The notes: generated by a model not told the origin, from the letters alone. Positions 35,601-50,600 are shown, numbered from the stretch's first letter. The stretch is DNA of 64,000 bases from Bagarius yarrelli (GCA_005784505.1 VCAZ01000035.1:2381001-2445000); one strand, 5' to 3'. A program made the numbers and translations.

Positions 35601-38600
35601 GTCATGTTTTCCGGGCTCTCGTACTGGCTAGTGACACCATAAAAGGCTCCAGTTTCCTCCTGCATGTTACAGTTCAAGTCGGCCTGAGAAAAACAGAGGT
35701 GTCCGAAATTAGTGACTTAGTACAACTAAGGCATACACATAACATATCCCATAATATTATGCTCCAGTTTATCTGATTAAAGGCACGTTATCAGCTCATG
35801 CCTGCTTATACTAAGAACAGCAGCTACTCTAATTTCTTTCCACCTTTTTCTTTTTATACCCATCCCGATATCTGTAGATTACTGGTAGACCTTCAGGGAG
35901 AAGATGCCAACCTTGCAAGGATCCAGAGGGACCAGTGACCAGGTTTCGAGGAGCTTTAAGGATGGACTGGGACTACAGGCTACAGTTAACATTGAATTTG
36001 ATCATTACAATATGTTATAATTAACAATAACATGCGGAGTCACCCAGATGAGGATGGGGTGCACTATTAAGTCTGGTTCCCCTCGAGGTTTCTGCCTACA
36101 TCATCTCAGGGAGTTTTTCCTTGCGACAGTCGCCTCCGACTTGTTCTTTAAGGACAAACTTACACTTTTTACTTTATAACTTACACGCTATAGAAATAAA
36201 ACTGAATTGAATAAAACTGGTATGATGATAAAATCTGTACATCGAGTCCAAAAAGGCACATACAATACACTAAAAGATGTAAAGTGTCAGCTATACAGTG
36301 CTAGTGGTATGCAGATCTATGCCATCTAGTGGAGATGACATGTAATGCAGGCTTATTACAGACACTAAATTGTTAAAAACTCCCGAGTTGTTTAAATGCA
36401 TTAAGGAGTAAATAAAATAATATTACAGTGAAATCTGAATCGCTTACGTCTCTCCTTTGTCTTCTAAAAGACTATTCATGTTCAGTACTGCACCCGAGCT
36501 AACAGTCTGGCCCTTAACACACTGCCGGTTAAATAGCGCCTTATCAGTGTCGCCTTTCAAAAGCAGATGATACAAAAATACATTAAATGGAACGTTACCT
36601 AAAAGCTATTTTATCCTTGTAAAGAAAAGAAAAAAATCTCTCAATAGCCTGTTCTCTTATTCATTAAGACCTGATGGTTGATATAGAAAGTAATAAGAGG
36701 GACAAAGAATTAAAAAAACCCCGCAAATATTCCTCTCCAGTGCACTCTTCCTCATTAAGGCAGCCCCATTAGATTTTCACATAATATTCCAAAGAGGCAT
36801 TATTGTGCAGATGCCGGGTTTTGATTGAAATTCAGATCCGCCCGTCACTTCAAACGGAATTCGAGCAGGCTCACGCTCGCCTGCAACGCAGCCCACTTTA
36901 ACCATTGCCACTGGTTAGCATTTGGTTGCGGGTAAAACATGTGTAACGTTTAAACAGCTATTAGCGCTGCAAGAAGGGCCCCTTCTGATTGTTCTGAACT
37001 ATCACACTGAATTAGCGAAGGCTTTGATCTGGCACTTTTCCTGCTGAGGACTTTTCCAAATATAGCAGACAACTGATCCAGAGCATATGCAAACATAGAC
37101 ACAAGTGGGCTGTCACATTCAAGCAGAACTGGGCACAGGTTCAACTATTCGCGATTGATAGATCGACTACATAGGCTGCATATATGCAGATCGAAATAAT
37201 GATGTTTTGTGGGTGTGGTTTCTTTCAGGAAGACCCCACCTCCAACATCAGGACTGTGTACTACATGGTCTCAGCTTCAGATGCCCTGCCAATGAACTGT
37301 TGACCTAATGTCTGTTGCATATGGCATACAACGAAAAGCCTCGCAGATTTTATAGGATTTTAAAGAATTTCTAGGAAAAACGTGTGTGTGTTTTTCAACA
37401 GTCAGTCTGGAAACCAAGTCACTGTGTTATTCGACTTTTTCTTATGCAAGTAGGTAATGTCGAGGATCGACCAAACACTGAACTTCCCAAACATTGTAAA
37501 GTCACAGTACAGACATAATTTGCACAACTCTCTTCTATGAGCACTTAATAATAATTTAACCTTACACTGTGGTTGCTTTCCATGTCAGTCAGGAACAATC
37601 TTGGTCAATCGATAGTTTTCACATGATGTCATACAAAAAAACATCATGTAACATCATGCAAAAAAAATGCTACCCTTCCGCTGCCTGTAGGTCACGAACT
37701 GAGCGATTTCTTTCATTTAACCAAAATGCCGGATAGTAATTGTGCAGTAGGATGCACTGACCGGCAAAGATACAAGCCTGGGCTATACTTATACCGAATC
37801 CCGTCCAAGAAGGAAAAAATGAAAAGAAGGAATTTGTAGATTTGTGCATTTATATGCGATTTAGCAGCCGTAACAATGGCAGCCGTCACAGTACGCTCGT
37901 ATTCGCAGTAAACACTATATTAAAGGTAAGCTCACTTAAACGGCAAGATGACCACTGCCTTCCTGGGGAAGCTGAAGGTAATAAAGTGACCAAGTATGTC
38001 TCCAGACCTGAACCCTATCGAGCACCTGTGGGGCATCCTCAAGCGGAAGGTAGTGAAGCACCAGCTCGGTTTAACCTTCAGCAGCTCGGTGATATCATTA
38101 TAGAAGAGTGGAAGAGGATCTCAGAAACAAGATGTGCAGCTCTGGTGAATTTCATGTAAAAGAGGAAAGCCCTGCTAGATAACAGCTAGATAATAGTGCT
38201 TACACAAAATATATACACTTTGGACACAGTTATTTGGACAGTAAGTTATTTTCAGAGGACAGTAAATCTACACCGTTATACAAGCTGCACACTGACGACT
38301 GTAAATACCTCCCAGCTTAATTTTCATAGTGTTGCTGAAATTAGAGGGGTGTTAGTGTATGAATTATTGCAATTTTTACATATTTTTGTTGTACACAGTG
38401 AACTGAGACTATCAAGTGGACTTGATTAGTTAATAGTTACACGAATTGTTTGAAGTTGAAGTTGGAGTGCTTTTAGAAGTAACGTGAATAAACTAATAAA
38501 GCACATTTTTATTCGGTCATTTGTAGTATTAAAACAATATATTACTCTTGTGTTCCTACTAATAAACTTTAAATGTTCTTTTAATCTTTGAATACACATT

Positions 38601-41600
38601 TTACATTCCATTCAGTTTTTTAAATTATGGTTATATTAAGATTTATTCCATACTTTTGTTTGCTTTCCTCCTGGTGGCAGTGTTAGGTGAGGGAGTCGCC
38701 ACATAGATGTGAATTGTTCTAATTGTTTTGCCCGTCAGGTAGCCGCATGGTCATGTGACTGAACTAGCAATAAATAAAAGCCACTGTAGTGTTTAAGCCG
38801 ACTGCAGATCTGAATGACATTCTGTCCATGATTGATGAGGATGTAAATAATGTGAAATCACATTCTTTGGCCTTCACAATTAGCAAATCTTAACCTATTT
38901 TTTTACGTTCATATCAAGCAGTAAATGATGCTATTCTGGCAACTTTTAATAGCCCAAAAGACAAGTTATGTAATTTTTTTTTTTTCAATTGCCCATCTAT
39001 ATAGTTTAGTTTAGGGCTGTGTAAAAATATCGATACCGATAACTATTGCGATATTTTTTTCCTTATGATAGTGTATCGATATTTAAACCCTTTTGTACCG
39101 ATACATATTTAAATTATGTTTTAAAATGATTTAATGATACTGTCTGAATACAGATTACAGTTTATGATTGACTTAACCGTTAATTAACAGTGCTTTATAA
39201 TAAAGTAAGAAAGTAAATGATCTAAACTGCATGATTATATAGATAAAGACACAATGCTGTCAGGCCTCCGGTCCACTTACCCAGAACTTTATGAGGAAGA
39301 AGGAATTCTGAGGGCCTTTGCCAAAAAGCTCCTTCAGTCCTCCTTTCTTCTCCGGGAATTTGTCATAAATTTGACGAATGTCCACTGACTCCAGCAGAGC
39401 ATCGCTGTAGGAGTGATTCGTCTGGCCGATGTGTACAAACAGGTGCTTGTTGTACTGCAAAGGAAACAAGACTGAGACTCAGAAACTGGAAAACAGGATG
39501 ACGAAAAAAAGAGATAAAAAACACCATAATATTATTGTTATTATTATTAACGTTTATGCTGCCAAATCCTTTTCATGATTTCGTAAACGCTAAAAGTCTG
39601 ACAAATAAGTGCCATCGTCCGTTATTTGATAGAAAACCGAAGATTCTGGAGAATGCAGACAAACTGAAATGGATCGCCGCTATGACAGAAATCATAAAAA
39701 ATGCTGTGCTTCTGCTCAGGGTCGGCATTTTAAGGGACAGACATGTGTTTGGCCTTTCTATCCGGCCTTGTCCCTCGGCTGTCTTCTCATTGAAATACAC
39801 GACACACTCCCTGCTGCAAAGAATGTCCTGTGGCGTGTGTCGGTTTCTCATAAGCGTTTAGATGTTATAGAAGCGGCACTGTCTCCTTATTAAACACTGT
39901 ATGGATAATAAAATCTTGCTGAATATCTATAAAGCCCTGAATGGTTTAGTACCGCAGTGTCCTATTATAGTCCCCAATGTTCACTGCGCTCTCAAAACTC
40001 TGGCAATTCGATTACACCTAGAATATCAAAATCCACTGCAGGTGGAAGATCCTTTTGTTATCTAGCTCCCAAACTCTGGAATAATCCACCTAAACCTATT
40101 GGTCTATTATAGTGGACTATTGGACTACTATTGGTAGGCGGTCACATTACTTTACCCTTACTGTCACATAACGAACTTACACATTTCTATTATTCAAATC
40201 CGTTTAAGGATTGTTAGACTGAAACCGGGAACCCATCCAAAAACATGGGTTGGTAGTAATGGTATCTACACTAATATATAGAAGGAATATCATCTCTTTT
40301 CTTATTCCGAGGTCAAAGTCGTCACCAGATCCAGTCCAGATCCAGTCCAGATAGTGGATTAGCACCTAGAAACGACCTCTATAGTCCAACATTTTAGCAG
40401 AGTCCAGGACAACTGGATAAGCCCCAGGGACAGATCCCCAGTAAAGACCATGTCTCCTAAACGGCCATCCAGGCAAGATCACGGGACAAGTCCACAATCT
40501 AACTTTACTGCAGCCTGGAACAACCTGCTGGTTTGTCTGGTGACTGCCCCCCCCCCTGTCAGAGATGGAGGTCTGGTCTTTGCCGTTGTCACATCCGACT
40601 TGCTTAGGATTTAAATACTAGTTAACATTAACTAAGTGTTTTTTGTCTTTGTATTGACACACGATTCTACTATTTAATACTGTACAAGTGCTTTGACGCA
40701 ATTTCTATTGTTAAAACCGCTATAGAAATAAAGGTTAAGCTTCTTGTCTGTGTTTTGTTGACTGGGTTGTAAGTTAGTTGTGTTTGTAAGTTTAATACTT
40801 TAGGTTTGGAGTTTAGTGTATTGTAGCCTTGTTCCCCTGTATGTGTCTCTGTTGCTCCGCCCTCTTGTTATTGCTCATTAGTTGATTGCTTTTACTATTT
40901 ATATATATATACATATACACATACATATACACACCCACACCCATGTTGCAGCCCTGCCAAACGGTTGCCACAAAGTTGGAAACACACTGTTGTGTAGATT
41001 TCTTTTAGTTTCCATTTTACTGAATCTACTGCTGTGGTTGTGATGTGATGTAAGTGGTAATTTTGCAAGCAATAATTTTGTTTCCCACCTTGCTATGTTT
41101 AAAGGGCAAAGCCGAACACTTGTCGAACACTGTTTTGTGTCTTTTGTGCTGTCAGGTTTTGTGCTTTTAGAATTTGTGATCTTTATTTATTTTGTGTTTA
41201 GAGATTTTGTCTGTTTTCGTGATTCTGCTTTGTGGTTTTTGTTGGATTTCTTGTTTTGTGTTTCAGATTGTGTTGTGGTTTTCAGTACGTTTTGTTCTCT
41301 GCTGTTCTTGTTTTCAGATTCGGTTGTTTAGTGTATCTCGTGTCGTCTGATGTTTGCTGAGTCGCATTCAGTCATGTTGTCTAGTGTTTGGGTTGTCCGT
41401 TTACTTCCTGCATTGTCATTTTTCTGCAGAAGGTTTTGCATTGCTCATGTCTGAAATTCCATTGTTCGAGAAGTTGACTCATCCTTGATTGCCCTTCAGC
41501 TGAACTTGTCCTTGAGTCTCATTACTCACTGAGTCTGGCTCCCGTTGCTGCTCCAGGAAAGCCGAGAATTCGACCAGCCTGAGCTTGCTGGTGCCGATGG

Positions 41601-44600
41601 AGCGGCCCTGCCACGCTGGTACAGTGGGTGCTGGTGCTGCTGTGGACTCGTAACCTGCTCAAACAGACATGTATACACGCAAAAGTTTGCATTTACATAC
41701 AGTGTTTAATTACAGGTAAGAAAAATAAAAAAGAATGACTAAATAGGATGTACTTGAGATTGCTGTTGTGACGGTGGGCTGGATGGGGTAGGCCTGCTGT
41801 GCAAACGGCTTGATGCTAAAACGGAGCAAGACAACAGTTTTAGACACAGATGATTTTCTTTCCTGATGATTTTAATTTATGCAAATTAAAAAAAAAAAAT
41901 TATAAAAAAGTTTATAATTGTGGGTGTGTTTGGTGTCCAAAGTCGTTATTTTCTCAAATTATGATATTTTAATTATTTGGAAAAATTGTTACTCATTTTC
42001 ACGGATCACAAGATGTTACAGGCCATAACAATATAATATTTTCTGTAAAAAGTGTTTTATTTTATTATTCTTTTTTTATTTAGCTGGTTATAGCTGGAAA
42101 TCGTTGTATAATCAAATTATTTTTTTACTTTTGGCAATTTTTTATTAAAAAAAAATAATAATAAATCATTAAATAAAAATGCTTGTTCATAAATTTTGCA
42201 TCAAATCCTTCACTTTACCATAGTTTACATTTACCAGATCCCAAATTTATACAACTGAGCAGTTAGGGGTTAAGGGCCTCGCTTAGGGGCCCAACGGGGA
42301 TAGCTTGGTGGAGCTGGGAATCAAACCCACAATCTTCAGGTTGGTAGGCCAACACCTTAACCATGAGCCACCACTTTCCACTATGTTTTGCTGAAATTAT
42401 CTCTCATCTCTCATGACTATCTAAGAAAACAGGAAGTGATGTCACTGAGAGGAAGTAGTAAAAGGAATGTGTGTGTTCTCTCTGAGAAAATACCGCAATT
42501 TTAAAAGGAAAACAAAATGATCAGTTATATCATTGATTACATGTTGGAAAACATAAAAAAACTTTCAATCCTAATTTTTAGTAGTGCCATGTGCTCTTAG
42601 CATTTATGCTAGCAAATTAACTTTTTGGCTAAAAAGTTGTAAAATTGTCAATTTTGTTACTGACAAACTCTATTACCAAGGCTACTTCTACACATTATCT
42701 AATTTCTCTAACAAAAATACTATAAAGAAATTGTTTTTTTCATAAAAAAAGCGGAAGTGTGTGTGTAAGTGTGTGTGTGGTGAGCACTAAAGTATCAAAA
42801 TTGAATATGTTATCAATAAGATACTCAAAAAATGTTTGTTAGTATACATAGTAGAATGGTAAATTTATCTTTGAATATAGAATCACTGGTATGCTATTAT
42901 ATAAAACAGACCATGGTGTGTATTGGGACACGGCTCCTGTTATTCCGCTGAATGGTAGAACCCTGATTTATTGCTGTAATCTTAATTTAGTCTCAGATTA
43001 TTATTATTATTATTATTTTAACATTTTAACATTGACCTGCAAGTCATCATAAAGTGACATTAACCCCTTTTTTTCCAGGAATAAGATGATATGCTGACCC
43101 CAGGACACAAGCTGATATAAGTGGTGGTTCATGGTTAAGATGTTGGACTTTCAACCTGAAGATTGTGGGTTCAATTCCCAGCTCCACCACTGTTGGACCC
43201 CTGAGCAAGGCTCTTAACCCCCAATTGCTCAGTTGTATAAATGAGAGAAATGTAAGTCGCTCTGGATAAGGACGTCTGCCAAATGCTGCAAATATAAATA
43301 TCTGATACACGCTTCACGAGACAATATTCACATTAAATTGTTCAAATTTATGTGTTATGTTTTTTTTCGCATTTAGCAGACACCCTTTTCCAAAGCGACT
43401 TATATTCGTCTCAATAGCAGTTTAAGGTTAAAGGTCTCTCTTAGGAACCCAACAGTGGGAATTTTGTTCTGCTGGGAACTGAACCCTCGACCTTCTGGTC
43501 AGCAGGGCAACACCTTCACCCATCTTCACCTGACCTTGGTCAGGAGCTCAAGAGAAATAGCTTGGTGGTGCTGGGAATTAATCCTACTAACACTGATCAG
43601 CAGTCCAGCACCTTTACCATGAGGCTACCGATTTCCTCGATCATAACATTAATAAGAAAAGATGACTGTTTATTGCTGGTATATTAGGCTTTAAACGATT
43701 AAGCTGAATAACGAACTCTTGGCATCAGTGCTGTGCTACTGCTGACTGATAGCCACTTGATATGCGTGAGCATTTCACACTAAGCAGTTTAATTGTAGGG
43801 CTGAGAAAAACAACCGCCGCATTGTTCTGGTTTAATTGTGTTACGACGGCATATCATTTGGCATATTAGCGTTTTGAAATAAATTTCAGTTATTTGACCG
43901 ACAGCAGAACACACGACATTCTGACATACTGAAAAGCACGGAACTAAAACTGGAACACACACACACACACACACACTTTCGGGTAACACTCGGGGAGGGG
44001 TGTTTTACAGTAGCTGCAGTAACGCTGTGACTTCTTAAACGTGTGTAAAATCTAAGTGGTAGTGTTTAACACAATGTTTGACACACACCACTAGCGGAAT
44101 TTCTCACTATTAGCTTGAAGGCGGTGAGGTTCCCACCGGCGGTAATCAAAAGCAGAGTTTATAAAAACGATTCAACTGAACCGGTCTGGTACACAATATA
44201 AAAGAAACTGTGTTTTATCAGTATTTTGTATTATAACTTTGAACCCGGACACATACTGTGTGATTTTTGGCCACAACTTGGTCGTCTGAGACAATTTTTT
44301 TTTTAATCCTAAAATAATTCTAAGCTAAAATCTGTTGTCTCTGTTGACCGACGGCCGAGTAGCGACTGTTGCGAACGGTTTTTGCATTTAATAAAATTCT
44401 GGAAGTTTAAGAAGATTTAAGATCTTTTTCATGCAGTGTCACTTCAGCTACGACGAACCATCAATCAAGAACCAATAGGAGCACCAAACATTTACATTTA
44501 AAGCACTTGGCAGACGTCCTTATCCAGAGCGACTTACATTTATCTAATTTTTATACAACTGAGCAATTAGGGGTTAAGGGCCTTGCTCAGGGGCCCAGTG

Positions 44601-47600
44601 CTGGTGGCTTGGTGATGCCAAGTCTTCCAGGTATTAGTCCAACACCTTAACCTCCGAGCCACTATTTCCCCCCAAACATCATGAAGCAATTAACCTGACA
44701 ACTATTTCTGGAAAATCTCCGGTGGACAGAACAGCAAACAGATAAACATATTATGGTATGTTATGAGAAAAATTAAAGTGATAGAATTTTTGTTTGCTTT
44801 TAGCTACCATTTAGCGGGAGAATGCGGGTTGCTGAACATGTCACAGTCTTATTGCCTGTATCCGTTTTCGACACGTCGTACAGTCTGACAATATGACAAT
44901 TGAGATCCTGAATTGTTCGAACATTCCATCGCAAACCAGCTTTTCTTTATCTACAAGTGATTTTTATAAAAATTCCACTGAATGCTGGGCCTGTGTGAAA
45001 ATATCGATACAGCTAACTATCGCAATTTTTTGAACGATAGTGTATTAATATTCTAACCTCTAGTATCGCTCAATATTTAATTTACGTTAGTATTTAAGTA
45101 AAACCCTCGGAGTGTGTCCAACGACGTCCTTATTCGCTCCTGTAGAGACCCATTGTCTCAGAAGCAAGCATGGTTGAAAAAATAACGGTATTTTGTAACG
45201 TATTGTATTGTTATATTTCTAATATATATATTAAAATTTTTATTGGTCACATACATGATTATACACAGTACAACGTATAGTAAAATGTTATTTATGATGA
45301 GGTTATTAAATTAAGTGAAAAATATACATGAATAATAGGATAAAAAAAAGAAAAAAAATACTAACCTATATAATAAAAATAACATACAAATATATATATT
45401 GTATTGTGTATTGAATCCTGCACAGCCCGACTGAATGCTGTTCTTCACGAATGTAAGACGGCGGCCTGTCCAGATGTCTCTTGTCTCAGAAAAATTTTAT
45501 GAGACAATTTAAGTATGAATACTAGCATATGTGTATTATGGTGTATATTGAAAAAAAAACAATGAAAAGCAGAGTGTAAATCAAATAGAGGTGAAAAATG
45601 GCAATGGAAGGATGCTAAGGGTAAAAAAGAAAGAAAAAAGAAGAGAAATTCAGATATACTTACTCTTGTGAGGATCCTGGCTGTCCCGCGGATATCATGC
45701 CCTGCCAAAACTAGAGAATTAGATACATAAATAGACAACAAAGCAAAGCCTTTCCACACTTCCACACTCTTCCTGCAGGACTGTGATATTCAGAGGGTTA
45801 CGAGTGTAAAACCAGGTATACTATGTGCCATGCTGGCCTGTTATCTGGACTCTAGCAGTGGTGTTCTTATCAGATGTGGATGTGTGCAGTAGTTGTGGGT
45901 ATGCCATTTGTGTAAGTGGTATTGGGCTGTCTTACCCCTGCTGCTCCGGGGAAGGCAGGTCGAGGGATGCCTGGCAAGCCCAGTTTGTTGTGGATAGCCG
46001 TAGCAGAGACGATCTGTGCTGAGGACATGGATGCCATGCTCTGGAGGGCTTTGTCTTTCACGGTCTGATCCTGTACAAAAAGCGGTCGGGATTCAAAGAG
46101 GATGGCAAAAAAAAAGGCCAGCGGTAAAAGTAGGTTAGATGTGCATGGCATTGTACAATACCAAGACCAAGCCAGACAAGTGAAAGAAGTTTTAAGGTGC
46201 ATCGTTCTTTGGCCATAAAAGAAACAAGACCTGCTGAAGTGTTTTAGCAACCGATAAGAATGTCTTTCGTACACCTGAACTCGCATAATAAGTAAGATTT
46301 AGTGGATTTGTGAGTTAGCATTATCACAAGTTCCTGACGAATAAAACATCTTTAACAGATAAAATAACCTAATTTTCTCCATATTTTCCACGACATTGAG
46401 CCATCAAGGCTAACAAACAGTGTCAACAAGACAAGACTATTAGTAAGTGTGGGCATGGAGGCCACTGTGGTTAAGAGTCTTATTTTTTATATACTCATTA
46501 ACTTGAGCTTAAGTCTTTTTTTTTTTGCTGAGGTTAAAGGCTAACCCTGCAAACATACATTCCGTTTTGTTTTCTATTCAAAGCCTGCCTAGAATTTTGC
46601 GCACCTCGACGTGGTAAAGGTTAATTAACAAGCCTCAAGAGCCGGGGGCGCAGACCTGCGAGTGCACAAAGGCTACAAAAGACATCCTTCTTTACGCCAA
46701 CATGGTCTTATTAAAGTTTTTTTTCAAAATTGCTCTGAAATGTTAAACAGCACAAAGAGCTAGTAGATAATAACTCTGAAGTAGCAGGCAGAGCTGAAGG
46801 CAAGGAGGATCGAATAGAGGAGATGGGCATGAGCTGAAGGCGAACATGCTTGCAGAACTGTGTGTGTGTGTGTGTCCAAGTGTGTTGCGGACAAGAAGCA
46901 GGCACGCGGAAAGCAGAACACGAAACAACACACTTAGGACAAAGTACTTACCATGCTCGTCACCTAAACAGAAACAGACAAGGCTTCACTGTAATCGTAC
47001 GCTTCACACACCGCTCACATCAGCACACAGCCTTTAACGACGGCTGGTTAATTAGCATTTTATCAACTTAACCAATTAAGGATCAACAAAAGTCTGGGTC
47101 AACATATATAAGACAAATATTTTTTCCATATTCACCTGTCAACAGTTTCTAGAATTCACAAAAAAATGGTGGGCAAATTAAAAAGACCTTGAAGAAAGTG
47201 GATGTTCTGTTAAGCTAACCGGTATCTTACCTAACCACTCTGTATAGTTATAGTGAGCAGAAAAACATCTCAAAAATGGGTTAAAATGGGGTGGTTATGG
47301 TGTTGGGACTGCTAATTGGATGATCAGGGTTTGATTTCCAGCACCACCAAGTTACAACTGCAGGGCAACTAAGCAAGGCTGTTAACCCTGTTAATTGCTT
47401 CGCTGTATAAATGAGGTAAATGCAAGTGGCTCCGGATTAGAGCGTCTGCCCGAACGATGTAAATGTAAAGGGAAAATGCATAAATGTACCTTGAGGCCAA
47501 TTCTACTACTATAGTCAACAACAGGAATCTGAGGTTTAAAATAGACAAGAGTGCAGCGGTGCCTTGACTTAGGAGTTTAATTCGTTCTGTGACGTAGCTT

Positions 47601-50600
47601 GTAACTTAAATTACTCGAATGTCAAATTAATTTTTCTATTAAAATGCCATTAATTCATTTCGGTCCCCAAAAAAAACACTGTACATTTTTTTAGATAATT
47701 TCAATGGTGTGTGTCAAACACAAGCCCTCTGATTCGCTGCTTCGTTTGATTTGGTCTCTATGAATAATACAAAAATCTAATACTAAAACACTAACACAAT
47801 TTTACACACGATCCATCAGTACTGCAGCTACTGTAAAACACCCCTCCCCCAGTTCAGTTTAATTTTATTTGTATAGCGCATTTTACAATAGTCATTGTCT
47901 TAATAACCATGTCTAAATAAAAAAATAAACTTATAAATAATAAATATTGTATAAAAAGCAGTACAATAGGATGTACTGGAATAAACTGGTTTTATTAAGT
48001 ATAATGTACAGCATTTACCTTGGAGATCAGACGACTCCACTTGCTAGCGCGCATGTCTGACTAGCTATCGAGTAAGACACGGGATGCTGGGCGGATGTTA
48101 CGGCGTTTGCTCTGGCGTTTGCTACACCAACTAGTGGTTGGGTGTCTAAAGCTGACTCGTAATACGAATTTTAGCAACTTAAAGCAAAAAAACAACCGAG
48201 AGACGACTCGTATCTCGAAAAACTCGTTAGTTGGGACACTCGTAAGTCAAAGGTACCACAGTATTAGTCTCAATTTTACTTCTATAACAACGTTCACACG
48301 TCTGTACAGGCTTTTCCATAGACTGTAGAGATTTTTTTAAATTAGCCACAATAATTTTAAGACAATAATTTTGGGTGAGGAGGTCTGGGGTGCAGTCGGT
48401 GTTCTGTGGCATTAAGGGGTATTATCATGGTAGAACAGTTTTTAGTTCAAGTCAAGGAAAAATGTATTGCTATAAAACACACACTTTTCTGGACAACTGT
48501 GTGTTTCAAACTATAGGGGCAAACTTTGAGGTAAGACGCATTCACGTAGGTAGGGCGATGTATTGGCAAGAACCTCATGATACAATACATGGGTCACAAT
48601 ACAATATATCACGATATATTGCAATACAAGACATATTGCAATATTTAAAAATACATATATAAGACAAGGTAAAACAAACAGATACAACAATAAAGTTATT
48701 TCAGCTTCCAATATGACAGCCGTGTGTGTTAGCGACCAATACAGGGTCGAGGTGGAAGTCGTTTGACTTCTAAGGGTTCTAATTAAATATCAACATGAAC
48801 TTAAATCAGTTTTTCAACTTAATTTAAATATCGATCGTTGGAATATCGATACACTACCATAAAAAATATTGCGATAGTTAGCTGTATCAATATTTTTACA
48901 TGTAGCTATGCGTCTAGGACTACGTGTATGCTGGGCAATGTATTTTGGGACTTGGAGTCAATTACTGAATCCCACGCAAGGCTGATGTGTTTCTGAATCA
49001 TTTTTCAACACTGACTGGCATCAAAAGCTGTGAATTCTAGAAAGACAACGGTGAATAGGAAGTACAGTGTGCGGATTAAATAGTTAAAACTTCGTCACAT
49101 GAAATGTCTTAAGTCTTGAATGCAATTTTTAAGGATTTTTTGAAGGTTTGGTAAAACATCAGGTAAAAAAAAAATCGTTTTTGCTGTATCTTCCAATCGA
49201 ATCACACGGATAACTTAAACAGTATTTGTGAACCTATTCCTTAATAACTAAGACCTGTTCGTGAATCAGACCAGTCCTCTTCACATCACTCATCACTAGT
49301 TCTTAAGAAATACATGTTTTTTTAAAGTGATGAATGATGTAATCGTGGTTGGCAGCTCTTCAGAACTAAAGAAATAAGAAGCGCTCTTAGTAGTGGACTT
49401 TTGGCCGACGTCAGACTTTTGAACCCTGCTATAACTAAATCTGTATTAAGACCGAGGTTTAACATCATATAACATTTAAAATCAGACTACGAGTCATGGG
49501 CTGAGCCATCTTTAAAGAAGATTTGCAGCTGATGATATGGAGGCTTTAGATCACTGTGGCCACCTTTCATTACAAACTATCCCCCGAGAGCAGCGCCATA
49601 ATGACCGTCATTTCACTCAACATGTCTCGGATAAAGGGACGCCAGGACGGTTTACTCTAATGCACCGGGAGCCGGCTCAAATTCTTCCCTTCTTCTAATT
49701 TGCTTTAGATGAGAGGAGACAGAAAGCTGTACAAAAGGCGAACTGCTTCTAGTCAGCAGCAGTCGGTGGCCCTGAAAGATCAGCCATTCACAGTGAAAAA
49801 AAAAACAGAGCGAGGGGGGGGGGTACTCATGCACACACTCATAAGAGGACACAAATGAAGGTCATTAATCCTTCTAAGTATACTGGGAACTGTGGAAAAG
49901 TGTGCCAGGTAAAAGGGTTTATCATCTCTTTACAATAAGAAGGGGGAAAAAGAAAAAAGCGGGAGATAAAGGGGGAGGTGGGGTAAAAAAAGTCAGAAAA
50001 AAAAGGCTGATAAAAATCAACGGTGACCCCTTAAATAACAGGTTGATTTATAATTAGATTATACATCATAGGAAAATCAGAAAAGGGAGTGGGATAAAGT
50101 ATGAAGTGTGTGTGTGTGTGTGTATGTCTGTGTGTGATATTGAGGGAATGGGGGCGGGGGGCGGGGGGTTTAACAGCTTCATTAATGCAGCATGAGGTAC
50201 GCGTTTGACAGCCAGAAAAAAAAAGAGGCCAAAGACAGCGAAAGAGCGCCCGAGAGAACCTGGAGTTAAACATGCGCATGGCTTTAATGGTCCATTTGTA
50301 GACCTGATTTCTCCACAGAGAGTTGGGGAAGAAAAAAATAAAAAATAAAAAGATGGCTCTATTAAAGCACAGGCAAGAAGGCGAGTCTGCACAGAAATCC
50401 CAGCCTCGGGTCGCAAGAAGTTAAACTTAACTGCTGAGCATCTGACTTTTGACCCCACAGCTCACAGCCAGTGCAAAGTGCTCTGCCAGCATGTCCCCCG
50501 AACGCCTCGAACCCGACTCATTTCAGCATGTTACACACTCACACACGTGCAAAGTCATGCAACTCATATGTTAGCTAAGAGTCTAAGAGTCTAAGAGTCA

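Noticed and set aside
38641..38830. Possible solo LTR (aataaa and terminal-like words)
   Set aside because: No matching second LTR, no clear TG...CA ends with target duplication and no retroelement coding nearby.
41095..41331. Hydrophobic Phe/Val-rich open frame
   Set aside because: Comes from T/G-rich repeat-like DNA in a tead1 intron; the hydrophobicity follows from T-rich codons.
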